From positions 806,001 through 870,000 of the forward strand of contig NZ_OY764864.1 of NCBI RefSeq assembly GCF_963668515.1: a DNA stretch of 64,000 nucleotides. Direction: 5' to 3'. The notes under the pieces are model-generated. The model saw nothing but the letters and a program-made list of their open reading frames with translations. It was not told the DNA's origin and ran no database searches. Source of the DNA: an uncultured Ilyobacter sp. (lineage in GTDB: Bacteria > Fusobacteriota > Fusobacteriia > Fusobacteriales > Fusobacteriaceae). Shown here one piece after another: positions 54,930-63,798 of this stretch (position 1 is the first letter of the stretch; each line of letters opens with the position of its first letter). The position numbers were made by a program, and so were the translations under genes.

Positions 54930-56126
54930 TTAAGGCTTGAGTTTGGACAGTTCTTCTAGATCGACATCTTCTTCGTAATTTACACCGTTTACTTTGAAGC
55001 CGTTTAATTTCAAAAATTCAGTCTTATATTTATCAAAATCCGTAAGTTCTTTAAAATTATCTTCGGTAACTTTTTTATATATCTCTAGAACCTCTTCTTG
55101 TACATCTTCTCTGAGTTCCCATGAATCTGGTCTCATTCTTTTTTCTGAATCAAATTCAGGCTTATTTCCGTAGACCATGTCTGCAAAGAGTCTATGAGTG
55201 TGTTCTATGGCATTTTCCTCTATACCTTTTTCTTCCATGACCCTCATGAGAGCAGAGGCATACAATGGAAATATTGGTATGTAGGCACTAGCCTTTGTAA
55301 CGATGGCCTTGTTTACAGCTACATAGGCCTCTCCTGATTTTTCATCTTTTAAAACTTCATTAAGGTCACGTGCAGTTTTTTCTAGATGTTTCTTGGCAGA
55401 ACCTATGGTCCCGTGTCTGTAAATTCCCTCCATTACAGCAGGACCTATATACGAGTAAGCCATAGTTTTAAATCCTTCAGAAACAACATCGGCATCCATA
55501 AGGGCCTTTATCCATAGTTCCCAGTCTTCTCCACCCATTACCTTGACGGTGTTGGCGAGGTCCTCTTCTGTGGCGGGAGTGAGTGTAACCTCTTCCATGG
55601 ACTCCTTCTCTACATTGAAGGTAAAGCCAGTGAGAGATTCTCCCTGAGGTCTGAGATTGGATTTATATATTTTATTGGTATCTGGATCAGTTCTCATACC
55701 AGAGGCCAGAGAATATACCAGAAGATCGATCTTTCCTCCAAATTCCTCTTTTATATATTTTATTACCTCTTCTTTCATATTGTGGGAAAAGGCATCTCCA
55801 AGGATATTTTTCGCAATAAGACCTTTTTTCTCTGCTTCCTCTCTGAACCAGATATTGCTGTACCACCCGGCACTTCCTACTTTTCTGGCTGAACCCTCTC
55901 TCTCGAAGGAAACCCCTATAGTATCTGCTTCTGAACCTCCGAAAGCTAAAGATATCCTGGTGGCAAGTCCGTATCCTGATGAGGCACCGATTATTAAGAC
56001 TTTTTTGGCACCCTTGTATTTTTTAGAATTTTCTACATATTTTATCTGACTTATAACTTCCTCTTTACATCCCACAGGATGACAGTTAAGTGCGAGACTA
56101 CCCTTAATTTTAGGTTTTATAACCAT
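54930..56126 (-). CDS. fabV: FabV-type trans-2-enoyl-CoA/ACP reductase (TER)
   Basis: 398 residues, the normal size. IKGSLALNCHPVGC at the start, the NADH-binding IIGASSGYGLATRISLAFGG, SLASGMRTDP and the Y-x8-K active site IYRHGTIGSAK identify FabV/TER. It reduces crotonyl-CoA to butyryl-CoA with NADH, or enoyl-ACP in fatty acid synthesis. With ptb-buk 12 kb away it could supply the irreversible butyrate-forming step. CGGAGGG precedes the ATG. Confidence 0.94.
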   Translation of the reverse strand: MVIKPKIKGSLALNCHPVGCKEEVISQIKYVENSKKYKGAKKVLIIGASSGYGLATRISLAFGGSEADTIGVSFEREGSARKVGSAGWYSNIWFREEAEKKGLIAKNILGDAFSHNMKEEVIKYIKEEFGGKIDLLVYSLASGMRTDPDTNKIYKSNLRPQGESLTGFTFNVEKESMEEVTLTPATEEDLANTVKVMGGEDWELWIKALMDADVVSEGFKTMAYSYIGPAVMEGIYRHGTIGSAKKHLEKTARDLNEVLKDEKSGEAYVAVNKAIVTKASAYIPIFPLYASALMRVMEEKGIEENAIEHTHRLFADMVYGNKPEFDSEKRMRPDSWELREDVQEEVLEIYKKVTEDNFKELTDFDKYKTEFLKLNGFKVNGVNYEEDVDLEELSKLKP

Positions 56127-56178
56127 TTTTTTTACCCTCCGATTTTATAATTTACCAGATATTTTACCATTTTTTGGA

Positions 56179-57063
56179 TTATTTTTCAATTTTGAAATCT
56201 TTTTCACCTGTAATTATATATTTTTTTAAGAGCATAGCAGGGTTGTAGGATTCTTTTGCCTTTTTGATCCCATCAATACCTAGATCCTCCTCTCTGTTTA
56301 CATATTCTAGATGTGAAAACTCCTTTTTTAGAAAAATCCTGTTTATCTCCTGATATACTCCTTGATATTTTGTATTTCCTTTCTCTATATGTATGAGTCC
56401 AGTGTTTGGTGTGATCTCTTCTCCTATGGAAAAAGCAGCTATTTCGCCATTTACCCTTAGAAGTCCTCCCTTGAGGTTAAGAGCCTCATAATTTTCAAAA
56501 ATTTCTCTTATTCCGAGGCTTTCTTTATCGAGTCCCTTATAGATACTGCACTCTCTGTCACGACACCATTTTTCCTCAAATGCCATTACTTCTTTCATGT
56601 TTTTACTATCTATCTTTTCGTATAAAAAATCATATATTTTTTCAAATCTGTTTACTTGGTTTTTTTTATTGTGAAATTTTCTTCCTTTTAGCTCTATAAG
56701 TTTTTCTACATTATAAAGGTAGTCAAATCGGTCTCTTTCTTCCTGGAACGAAAAATAATTTTCGAGAAGTATTCTCACTCCTTCAGGAACAGCACGTAAA
56801 ACTGCACCGGTTTTTAAGATCGCTGACATCTCTTTTTTTATTTTTCTGAAATCACCATGTTTCGGAAGGGGGATATAGTAAAACTCACTTTTATCTTCTA
56901 TTCCTTTTATGTATAATATATCATTATCGATTTTGTATTTTAGATTTTTTCCCATCCGCCATATGAAAAGATTTGTAAAGGTAAGGTCACCTGTCTGAAA
57001 CCTTCCCTGTAAAAATTCATTGAGTTTTTCCCTGTCTTCTAGTCCTATATTTTTCCATTCCAT
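56179..57063 (-). CDS. DUF2156 domain protein
   Basis: 294 residues. LNEFLQGRFQTGDLTFTNLF and WRMGKN at the N-terminus, YLYNVEKLIELKGRKFHNKK in the middle, and the late KEFSHLEYVNREEDLGIDGI and KAKESYNPAMLLKKY define the stand-alone DUF2156 protein. The fold is a double GNAT, as in the MprF synthase domain and FemX proteins, so an aminoacyl or acyl transfer is possible. No membrane part. It lies 52 bp before fabV and may share its transcript. Confidence 0.8.
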   Translation of the reverse strand: MEWKNIGLEDREKLNEFLQGRFQTGDLTFTNLFIWRMGKNLKYKIDNDILYIKGIEDKSEFYYIPLPKHGDFRKIKKEMSAILKTGAVLRAVPEGVRILLENYFSFQEERDRFDYLYNVEKLIELKGRKFHNKKNQVNRFEKIYDFLYEKIDSKNMKEVMAFEEKWCRDRECSIYKGLDKESLGIREIFENYEALNLKGGLLRVNGEIAAFSIGEEITPNTGLIHIEKGNTKYQGVYQEINRIFLKKEFSHLEYVNREEDLGIDGIKKAKESYNPAMLLKKYIITGEKDFKIEK

Positions 57064-57134
57064 GTAACCACCTCTTGCTAGTATAGATTAGATATTAAGG
57101 AAAGTTTCCTTTTTAAAGAAGAAGAAATAAAAGT

Positions 57135-57172
57135 AATCTTGTATAGACAAGATTGCAGAATTTAAGTATAAT
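57135..57172 (+). promoter_or_regulatory. manA-mngR promoter with overlapping 8-4-8 operator
   Basis: TAGACA (57144-57149), a 17-bp spacer and TATAAT (57167-57172) form the promoter. AATCTTGT-ATAG-ACAAGATT (57135-57154), a perfect palindrome, covers the -35. Its core TTGTATAGACA differs by one base from the two TTGTATATACA sites ahead of the PTS gene, pointing to one regulator, probably the GntR protein encoded here. Confidence 0.7.
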
Positions 57173-57196
57173 ATAGTAAAAAAGAGGAGGGATAAA

Positions 57197-58165
57197 ATGT
57201 ATCCGTTAAAATTTAAAAAATGTTTTATCGAAAAAGTATGGGGAGGAAGAGCTTTTGAAGACGTCCTCGATATGGAACTTCCTGAAAATAAAAAAATAGG
57301 AGAGTCATGGGAAGTAAGTTCCCATAAAAACGGAATGTCCTACGTAGAAGATGGATCTTTAGCGGGTCAAAGTCTTCAGGAACTGATGGAGAGTTCAGGT
57401 GAGGAGCTTCTAGGAAAAGAGGTCTACAGTAGATTTAAGGGGAAATTCCCTGTTCTTATAAAATATCTTGATGTGAATGACAGACTTTCTGTACAGGTGC
57501 ATCCCAGTGACGAATATGCCCTTAGAGTGGAAAAAGAATTTGGTAAGTCTGAGGCCTGGTATATAATAGATGCCAGCCCTGATGCCAAGCTTATAATGGG
57601 ACTTAAAGAGGGAATGACAAAAGAAGAGTTTATAGAAAACGCTAAGGCCGGAAACTTTGATGATATGTTTAACGTGATATCAGTAAATAAAGGTGACTGC
57701 ATCTATGTGAAGTCAGGTCTTGTTCATGCAAGTTTAGAGGGATCTGTAGTGATATGCGAAGTTCAGCAAAACTCAGATACCACATATAGAATATATGACT
57801 TTGACAGGGTGATAGACGGAGTAAAGAGAGAACTTCACATAGACAGGGCAGCAGATGTTATAAATTTTGACGAACATCCTGAGATAACCACTGTGGATAC
57901 CAGAAAAAACATCAGCCTAGACGGGGCAGTGAAGGAAGAGTTAGTGAGATGCCAATACTTTAATATTGACAGACTTCAGGTAGAAGGCGTTTACAATGAT
58001 GAGATAAGCCCTAATTTCAGAATATACTCCATCCTAGAGGGAGAGGGTAAGATTGTTCACGCCGGTAAAGAGTATTCTGCTAAAAAGGGAGACACTTATT
58101 TCATTCCTGCAGGGCTTGAAGTTAGTATAGAGGGGAAATTGGATATACTGAAATCCTTTCTGTAA
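57197..58165 (+). CDS. manA: mannose-6-phosphate isomerase, class I
   Basis: 322 residues, the short Bacillus-type ManA. KKCFIEKVWGG at the start, LIKYLDVNDRLSVQVHPSDEYA and SEAWYII hold the zinc site (Gln and His in QVHPSD, then Glu), and VKSGLVHAS gives the final His. It converts mannose-6-phosphate to fructose-6-phosphate. As first gene before a GntR regulator, PTS permease and GH38 mannosidase, it processes the mannose-6-phosphate freed by the mannosidase. AGAGGAGGG precedes the ATG. Confidence 0.93.
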   Translation: MYPLKFKKCFIEKVWGGRAFEDVLDMELPENKKIGESWEVSSHKNGMSYVEDGSLAGQSLQELMESSGEELLGKEVYSRFKGKFPVLIKYLDVNDRLSVQVHPSDEYALRVEKEFGKSEAWYIIDASPDAKLIMGLKEGMTKEEFIENAKAGNFDDMFNVISVNKGDCIYVKSGLVHASLEGSVVICEVQQNSDTTYRIYDFDRVIDGVKRELHIDRAADVINFDEHPEITTVDTRKNISLDGAVKEELVRCQYFNIDRLQVEGVYNDEISPNFRIYSILEGEGKIVHAGKEYSAKKGDTYFIPAGLEVSIEGKLDILKSFL

Positions 58166-58177
58166 AGGAGGAAGATT

Positions 58178-58900
58178 ATGCTGACAAAACATGAAGAGAT
58201 AGAAAAATTTATATTAGACGGGGTAATCAAAGGAAATTATAGGCCTGATGAGAAAGTACCATCTGAAAATCAGCTGGCTGAAAGCTTCTCTGTAAGCCGA
58301 ATGACTGCCAGAAAAGCTCTAGATATCCTTGTAACCAAAGGCTATTTATATAAGATCAAGGGTAAGGGGACCTATGTAAAAGACAGGAAAAACAGGGATA
58401 TAATTTATCTTGATGAGATGATAGGTTTTACAAAAAGGGTAAGGAGAACAGGAAAGATACCCCGAACAGACGTCAAGGCCTTTGAACTCATAAATCCAAG
58501 TGAAGATATAGCGGCTAAGCTTGGAATAACAACTAAAGATGATGTGTATTATATCGAAAGAATCCGTAATATAAATAATGAACCTGTTATTTTAGAAGTT
58601 ACTTATATGCCTGCCTATATATCTCCAGACCTCACAATAGAGCATGTACAAAAATCAAAATATGATTATCTGAGAGGAAAGGGTCACCGGATAGAAGAGA
58701 TGATTAAAGAGTATATCCCGGTAATACCGGAACCTAAAATAAGGCAAGACCTTTCCTTGGATAAAAACATGACAGTATTTAAAATTGAACTTATTTCCAT
58801 ATTAGAAGACGGATCAATATTTGAATATACAAAATTATATTATAACCAGACCAAGTACAGATTCCTTCAGATAACAAAAAACACCGGGAAGAGTTTTTGA
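58178..58900 (+). CDS. mngR: GntR/HutC-family regulator, MngR-like
   Basis: 240 residues. The N-terminal winged helix includes GNYRPDEKVPSENQLAESF, SVSRMTARKALDILVTKGYL and KGKGTYV. The C-terminal UTRA ligand domain contains DDVYYIERIRN and EPVILEVTYMPAYI and ends in YNQTKYRFLQI. It lies 12 bp after manA and before the mannosylglycerate-type PTS gene, like E. coli MngR, so a phosphorylated sugar is the probable ligand. The last codons lie in the stem of a terminator. Confidence 0.87.
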   Translation: MLTKHEEIEKFILDGVIKGNYRPDEKVPSENQLAESFSVSRMTARKALDILVTKGYLYKIKGKGTYVKDRKNRDIIYLDEMIGFTKRVRRTGKIPRTDVKAFELINPSEDIAAKLGITTKDDVYYIERIRNINNEPVILEVTYMPAYISPDLTIEHVQKSKYDYLRGKGHRIEEMIKEYIPVIPEPKIRQDLSLDKNMTVFKIELISILEDGSIFEYTKLYYNQTKYRFLQITKNTGKSF

Positions 58901-58920
58901 TCCTTTCCGGTGTTTTTTTA
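58876..58920 (+). terminator. terminator overlapping the 3' end of mngR
   Basis: AAAAACACCGGGAA (inside the coding region, from 58876) pairs with TTTCCGGTGTTTTT (to about 58918) with one G-U pair, and a T run follows. Ribosomes finishing mngR would cover the left arm, so termination may depend on translation. Confidence 0.78.
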
Positions 58921-58961
58921 ATTTTTTTAATAAAATATTTTATTAAAAAAATTAAAAAAAG

Positions 58962-58990
58962 TTGACAAAAATAGAAATAGAATATATCAT
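58962..58990 (+). promoter_or_regulatory. promoter of the mngA-mngB operon
   Basis: TTGACA (58962-58967), a 17-bp spacer and TATCAT (58985-58990). It leaves a leader of about 130 bases that contains both TGTATATACA sites and a short hairpin followed by T8 near 59010-59038. Confidence 0.66.
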
Positions 58991-59049
58991 AGTGTTAACA
59001 AAGCAAACTGCAAGACCGTAAAGGGGTCATTTTTTTTAACAATGTTTGT

Positions 59050-59106
59050 TGTATATACAGGATGCTCGGCAGTTGATTTTTTTTAAGCCTTTCACTTGTA
59101 TATACA
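59050..59106 (+). promoter_or_regulatory. two TGTATATACA operator sites before mngA
   Basis: The 10-bp palindrome TGTATATACA occurs at 59050-59059 and 59097-59106, 47 bp apart start to start (near 4.5 helical turns). The second overlaps a weak second promoter (TTGATT at 59073). Both lie downstream of the TTGACA promoter, so a bound dimer could act as a roadblock. They match the core of the manA operator. Confidence 0.62.
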
Positions 59107-59127
59107 TGCAAAATCAAGGAGGAGATC

Positions 59128-61059
59128 ATGGATTTAAGAACTTTAACAAATGAGAATCTGATATTTTTGAATGCTGATTTTAAAAACAAAAAAGAGATAC
59201 TGGATGTTTTTATCCAAAAACTTTATGACGAGGGTAAAATAACTTCAAAGGAAGAATTTTATACTGCAGTTATGGACAGAGAAGCTGTAGGAGCAACTGG
59301 AATCGGAGAGGGACTTGCTATTCCTCACGGTAAATCAGATGCAGTAAAAGAAGCCTCATTTGTAGTGGCAACTCTTAATAATGAAATGGAATGGGAAACT
59401 CTAGATGAGGAACCTGTTAATCTTGTAATTTTACTGGCTATACCAAAATCAGAAGAGGGAAGCACCCACGTTGACCTTCTGGCCAAGCTTACTACAAAGC
59501 TAGCAGATGATGACTTCAGAGAAGAGCTTGTAAAATCAAAAAATTCAAAGGAATTTATAGAGAAACTTAACATAGGTGAAGATACAGAAAAGTCAGAAGA
59601 AGTAATGGCAGAAGATGCCAAGACAATAGTAGCGGTAACTGCCTGTCCTGCTGGAATAGCTCATACATACATGGCGGCAGAGGCTTTGGAAAAGGCCGGT
59701 AGAAAGCTAGGAGTAAAAGTAGTAGTAGAAAAACAGGGAGCCATGGGTATAGAGGACAGAATAACAGATGAAGACCTGAATAATGCCTATGCAGCTATAT
59801 TTGCCGTGGAAGTTGCAGTAAAGGAAGCAGAAAGATTTGACGGAATCCCTGCAGTAGAAACGGCAGTGGCCGAGCCACTAAGAAGAGCAGAAGAGATTAT
59901 AAAAGAGGCTCTAGAAGCTGGAAAAGAGGGAAGAACTGCTGCTAAAAGAAGTTCTACTCCTAAGAAAGAGATGTCATCTGGAGAAGAGGCCAAGAAAGCC
60001 CTTCTAAACGGTATATCACATATAGTTCCTCTAATTGTAGCAGGAGGTACTGTACTTGCAATAGCAGTTCTTATAAAAGAGATATTTGGTCTTCAGGAGC
60101 TTTATGGTCAGGAAGGATCTTGGCTATGGATGTATAGAAAGCTTTCTGGTGGAATGTTAGGAACACTCATGGTTCCTGTACTTGCGGCTTATGTATCTTT
60201 CTCTCTAGCAGATAAACCTGGACTTGGGCCTGGATTTGCAGCAGGACTTGCAGCAAACCTTATCAGTAGTGGATTCTTAGGTGGTATCGCCGGAGGTTTC
60301 ATCGCCGGTTATACAATGAAATGGGTTAAGAAAAACGTAAGAGGGCCTCAGCATTTAAACGGATTCTTTACTTTCTACCTTTACCCTGTAATTGGTACAT
60401 TGGTAGCAGGTTCACTTATGTTATTCGTAGTGGGAAAACCTGTGGCGGCTCTAAATACTGGTCTTACAAATTATCTTAATGGTCTGTCTGGTGGAAATGC
60501 AATGCTTTTAGGAGCGATAATAGGAGCAATGGTTTCATTTGACCTTGGAGGACCTGTAAACAAGGCAGCCTATGCATTCTGTGTGGGATCCATGGCAAAT
60601 GGAAACTTTATGCCTTACGCAACATTTGCTTCTTGTAAAATGGTATCGGCTTTTACAACAACTCTGGCTACAAAAATCAGACCTCATCTTTATTCTGAAG
60701 AGGAAATTCAGTGTGGAAACTCAACTTGGATTTTAGGACTTGCAGGTATTACTGAGGGAGCTATCCCACTTATGATAGAAGATCCATTTAGAGTTATACC
60801 ATCATTCATAGTAGGAACTGCAGTTACAGGTGCTATGGTAGCAGCAGCAGGAATAGGACTACAAGTTCCCGGAGCAGGTATAATCTCTATGTTTGTATTA
60901 GAAGCTGGAAAACTTTCAAAATTAACAGAGGCTGGAATCTGGCTCGGTGCAGCTTTAGTTGGAACTGCAATATCCACTATTGTTTTGACAGTTTTAAGAA
61001 GCAAGAAACATAAATTATTGAAGCAGCAGGCACACATGGAAAATGCTCACACAATATAA
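59128..61059 (+). CDS. mngA: PTS enzyme IIABC, 2-O-alpha-mannosyl-D-glycerate type (MngA-like)
   Basis: 643 residues of the fructose PTS family. EIIA has phospho-His67 (LAIPHGK), EIIB has phospho-Cys173 (AVTACPAGIAHTYMA), and EIIC follows from about residue 290 with eight or more helices (DLGGPVNKAAYAFCVGSM, ITEGAIPLMIEDPFR). By itself the protein could move fructose, mannose or mannosylglycerate. The adjacent GH38 mannosidase, ManA and glycerate kinase make mannosylglycerate, imported as its 6-phosphate, most likely. AAGGAGGAG precedes the ATG. Confidence 0.88.
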   Translation: MDLRTLTNENLIFLNADFKNKKEILDVFIQKLYDEGKITSKEEFYTAVMDREAVGATGIGEGLAIPHGKSDAVKEASFVVATLNNEMEWETLDEEPVNLVILLAIPKSEEGSTHVDLLAKLTTKLADDDFREELVKSKNSKEFIEKLNIGEDTEKSEEVMAEDAKTIVAVTACPAGIAHTYMAAEALEKAGRKLGVKVVVEKQGAMGIEDRITDEDLNNAYAAIFAVEVAVKEAERFDGIPAVETAVAEPLRRAEEIIKEALEAGKEGRTAAKRSSTPKKEMSSGEEAKKALLNGISHIVPLIVAGGTVLAIAVLIKEIFGLQELYGQEGSWLWMYRKLSGGMLGTLMVPVLAAYVSFSLADKPGLGPGFAAGLAANLISSGFLGGIAGGFIAGYTMKWVKKNVRGPQHLNGFFTFYLYPVIGTLVAGSLMLFVVGKPVAALNTGLTNYLNGLSGGNAMLLGAIIGAMVSFDLGGPVNKAAYAFCVGSMANGNFMPYATFASCKMVSAFTTTLATKIRPHLYSEEEIQCGNSTWILGLAGITEGAIPLMIEDPFRVIPSFIVGTAVTGAMVAAAGIGLQVPGAGIISMFVLEAGKLSKLTEAGIWLGAALVGTAISTIVLTVLRSKKHKLLKQQAHMENAHTI

Positions 61060-61091
61060 GCTTATTTGTCTAAAAAAGAAGGAGAGTAATT

Positions 61092-63728
61092 ATGAAAAAA
61101 TATAAGGTACATGTAGTTCCCCATATGCACTGGGACAGAGAATGGTACTTCACAACAGAAGAATCAAGAATTCTACTCTTAAACAACATGGAGGAGATAC
61201 TGGATAGGCTGGAAACAGACCCTGAATATAAGTATTATGTACTGGACGGTCAGACGGCTATATTGGAAGACTATTTTGCCATAAAACCTGAAAATAAAGA
61301 TAGAATCAAAGCCCTTGTACAGGCTGGAAAGCTGATCATCGGTCCTTGGTATTCTCAGACAGATTCTATAGTTGTAAACGGAGAATCCATAACTAGAAAC
61401 CTGCTATATGGAATCAAAGACTGTAGAGAGTTTGGATCTCATATGTCAATCGGTTATATCCCTGATTCTTTTGGACAAAGTGAGCAATTGCCACAGATAT
61501 TCAACGGTTTTAACATTGATAGAAGTATGTTCTGGAGAGGATGTTCTGAGAGACACGGAACTGATAAAACTGAGTTTTATTGGGAAAGTATAGAGGGAAG
61601 TAAGGTACTGAACCAGGTTATGCCCCTTGGATATGCCATAGGTAAATACCTTCCTACAGATAAAGAGGGCCTTAAAAAGAGACTAGATACCTATCTCAAG
61701 GTATTAGAGCACGGAGCCACTGGAGAGGCCCTTATTCTTCCAAACGGACATGATCAGATGCCCCTTCAAAAAAATATATTTGAGGTGATGGATACTCTAA
61801 ATGAGATGTATCCAGAACATGAATTCTTTATGAGTAACTTTGATGAAGTATATAAAGATATTGAAAAAAACGCTGACAAACTAGATACGATAAGAGGGGA
61901 ATTTATCGACGGTAAGTATATGAGGGTTCATAGATCAATCTCATCTACCAGAATGGATATAAAAGATATTCATGCAAAACTTGAGTACAGAATTACCAAT
62001 GTACTTGAGCCCCTCGCAGCTCTTGCAAGCAGTCTTGGATTTGAATATCATCATGGCCTTATAGAGCATATCTGGAAACTTATAATGAAAAACCATGCCC
62101 ATGACAGTATCGGATGCTGCTGCAGTGACAAGGTTCACAGAGAGATTTTAGAAAGATTTGTCTTGGCGAGCGATAAGGTAGAGAGCCTTATCATCCATTA
62201 TAAGAGAAAGATAGCAGACCACTCACCGGCAAAAGATGGTGCAGACAAACTGGTAGTATACAATCTGCTTCCAAACAAAGTGGAGAGAGTAGTGGACGCC
62301 ACTGTAAGAATAAGAGCCAATGACTTTAGTTTAAAGGATTATGAAGGAAATACTGTAAAATACAATGTAATATCAAAGCAGGAGATCGATCCGGGCTTAA
62401 TCGACAGACAGATCGTTCACTACGGAGTATATGAGCCGTTCTTAGAATATGAGATTCAATTTGAAGCTGCTGTCCCTGCAATGGGATATGAGACATTGTA
62501 TATATCCAAAGTAGATGCTGACAACAGTCCAGTAAAGCCAGAGGCTAAGGAAACACTTGAGAATGAGTTTTATACAGTGAGCTTCAATGAAAATGGTACA
62601 ATCAACTTGGTAGATAAAGAGCTAGACAGAGAATATAAAAACTTGCTTCTTTTAGAAGAGGGATCAGACGACGGAGATGAGTATGACTACTCACCGCTTA
62701 GACCTGAGGAAGAGATGATCATAACCAATGAAAGTGTAAAAGCTGATATAGAGGTATTTAGCCTTGGACTTGAAGAAAAAGCAGTAATTAAATACAGACT
62801 TGATCTGCCTCAAAATCTTGAGGACAGAAAAAAGAAGATTATCAACTCTTATAATGACTTTGAAGTGGAAGTATCTCTAAAAAAAGGTCAAAAAAGAGTT
62901 GATGTAAAAGTGACTATAGACAACAATGTCTCAGATCACAGATTGAGAATGCATCTGCCTACTCCTTATAAGTCATCTATCTCAGTTGCTGACCAGCAGT
63001 TCGGATCTATAGAGAGACCTGTACATGACACTGCCATGGGAGTATGGGAAAAAGAGAAGTGGAAAGAGATGCCTGTAAGTATCTACTCTATGATGAGTCT
63101 AGTGGGACTTCATAACAATGAAGAGGGACTTGCAGTTATTACTAACGGACTCAGAGAGTATGAGGTAATAGGTGAAAGCTACGACACTCTTGCAATCACT
63201 CTTATGAGAGGTATAGGGGTACTTGGTAAGGAGGAATTATACTACAGACCAGGAAGACCTTCTGGAATAAAACTACCTACACCAGATTCTCAGATGCTAG
63301 GAAAACAAAGTTATGAACTTTCTATATACACTCACAAAGGATCTACATTAGAAGGGAAAACATTTAAAGCTGCCAAGGATTATACAACATCTTATGACGT
63401 TTATAATAAGATTCCTTATGATGCTATGAAACTAAATCTTGAAGATTTAAAACTGCCTGTAAGCTACAGCCTGTTTGAAGCAGAAGGTAAAGCAGAGCTA
63501 AGTGTAGTAAAAATGTCTGAAAATAATGAGTATCTTGTAGTCAGAATTTTTAACCCTTACAGAGACAGAGAGATAGACGAGACTCTTATATTTAACAGGG
63601 AGTTTAAAGAGGTGAAGGCAGGAAACCTTAATGAAGAGGTTGTAGGAGATCTGTCTTATCAGGAAAACAAAGTGAAGATAGAAAAACTAAAACCTTGCCA
63701 AACCAGAACTATATTATTCAAACTATAA
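61092..63728 (+). CDS. mngB: GH38 alpha-mannosidase, mannosylglycerate hydrolase (MngB-like)
   Basis: 878 residues, as usual for MngB. VVPHMHWDREWYFT provides the first zinc ligands, WYSQTDSIVVNGESITRNL includes the catalytic Asp nucleophile, GYIPDSFGQSEQLPQIF is the next conserved block, and MKNHAHDSIGCCCSD holds the late His. No signal peptide, so it works in the cytoplasm on the phosphorylated sugar brought in by MngA, releasing mannose-6-phosphate and glycerate. It lies 32 bp after mngA. AAGGAGAG precedes the ATG. Confidence 0.92.
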   Translation: MKKYKVHVVPHMHWDREWYFTTEESRILLLNNMEEILDRLETDPEYKYYVLDGQTAILEDYFAIKPENKDRIKALVQAGKLIIGPWYSQTDSIVVNGESITRNLLYGIKDCREFGSHMSIGYIPDSFGQSEQLPQIFNGFNIDRSMFWRGCSERHGTDKTEFYWESIEGSKVLNQVMPLGYAIGKYLPTDKEGLKKRLDTYLKVLEHGATGEALILPNGHDQMPLQKNIFEVMDTLNEMYPEHEFFMSNFDEVYKDIEKNADKLDTIRGEFIDGKYMRVHRSISSTRMDIKDIHAKLEYRITNVLEPLAALASSLGFEYHHGLIEHIWKLIMKNHAHDSIGCCCSDKVHREILERFVLASDKVESLIIHYKRKIADHSPAKDGADKLVVYNLLPNKVERVVDATVRIRANDFSLKDYEGNTVKYNVISKQEIDPGLIDRQIVHYGVYEPFLEYEIQFEAAVPAMGYETLYISKVDADNSPVKPEAKETLENEFYTVSFNENGTINLVDKELDREYKNLLLLEEGSDDGDEYDYSPLRPEEEMIITNESVKADIEVFSLGLEEKAVIKYRLDLPQNLEDRKKKIINSYNDFEVEVSLKKGQKRVDVKVTIDNNVSDHRLRMHLPTPYKSSISVADQQFGSIERPVHDTAMGVWEKEKWKEMPVSIYSMMSLVGLHNNEEGLAVITNGLREYEVIGESYDTLAITLMRGIGVLGKEELYYRPGRPSGIKLPTPDSQMLGKQSYELSIYTHKGSTLEGKTFKAAKDYTTSYDVYNKIPYDAMKLNLEDLKLPVSYSLFEAEGKAELSVVKMSENNEYLVVRIFNPYRDREIDETLIFNREFKEVKAGNLNEEVVGDLSYQENKVKIEKLKPCQTRTILFKL

Positions 63729-63731
63729 AAG

Positions 63732-63758
63732 AAGGGCAGCTTAAAGGCTGCCCTTTTA
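63732..63758 (+). terminator. hairpin between mngB and the glycerate kinase gene
   Basis: A 9-bp stem (AAGGGCAGC at 63732-63740 with GCTGCCCTT at 63747-63755) with a 6-base loop and short T run. It may partly end transcription or stabilise the upstream message. Confidence 0.68.
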
Positions 63759-63798
63759 CCAATAAAACTAGTTAAAATGTAAAGTAGGAGGATATAGA

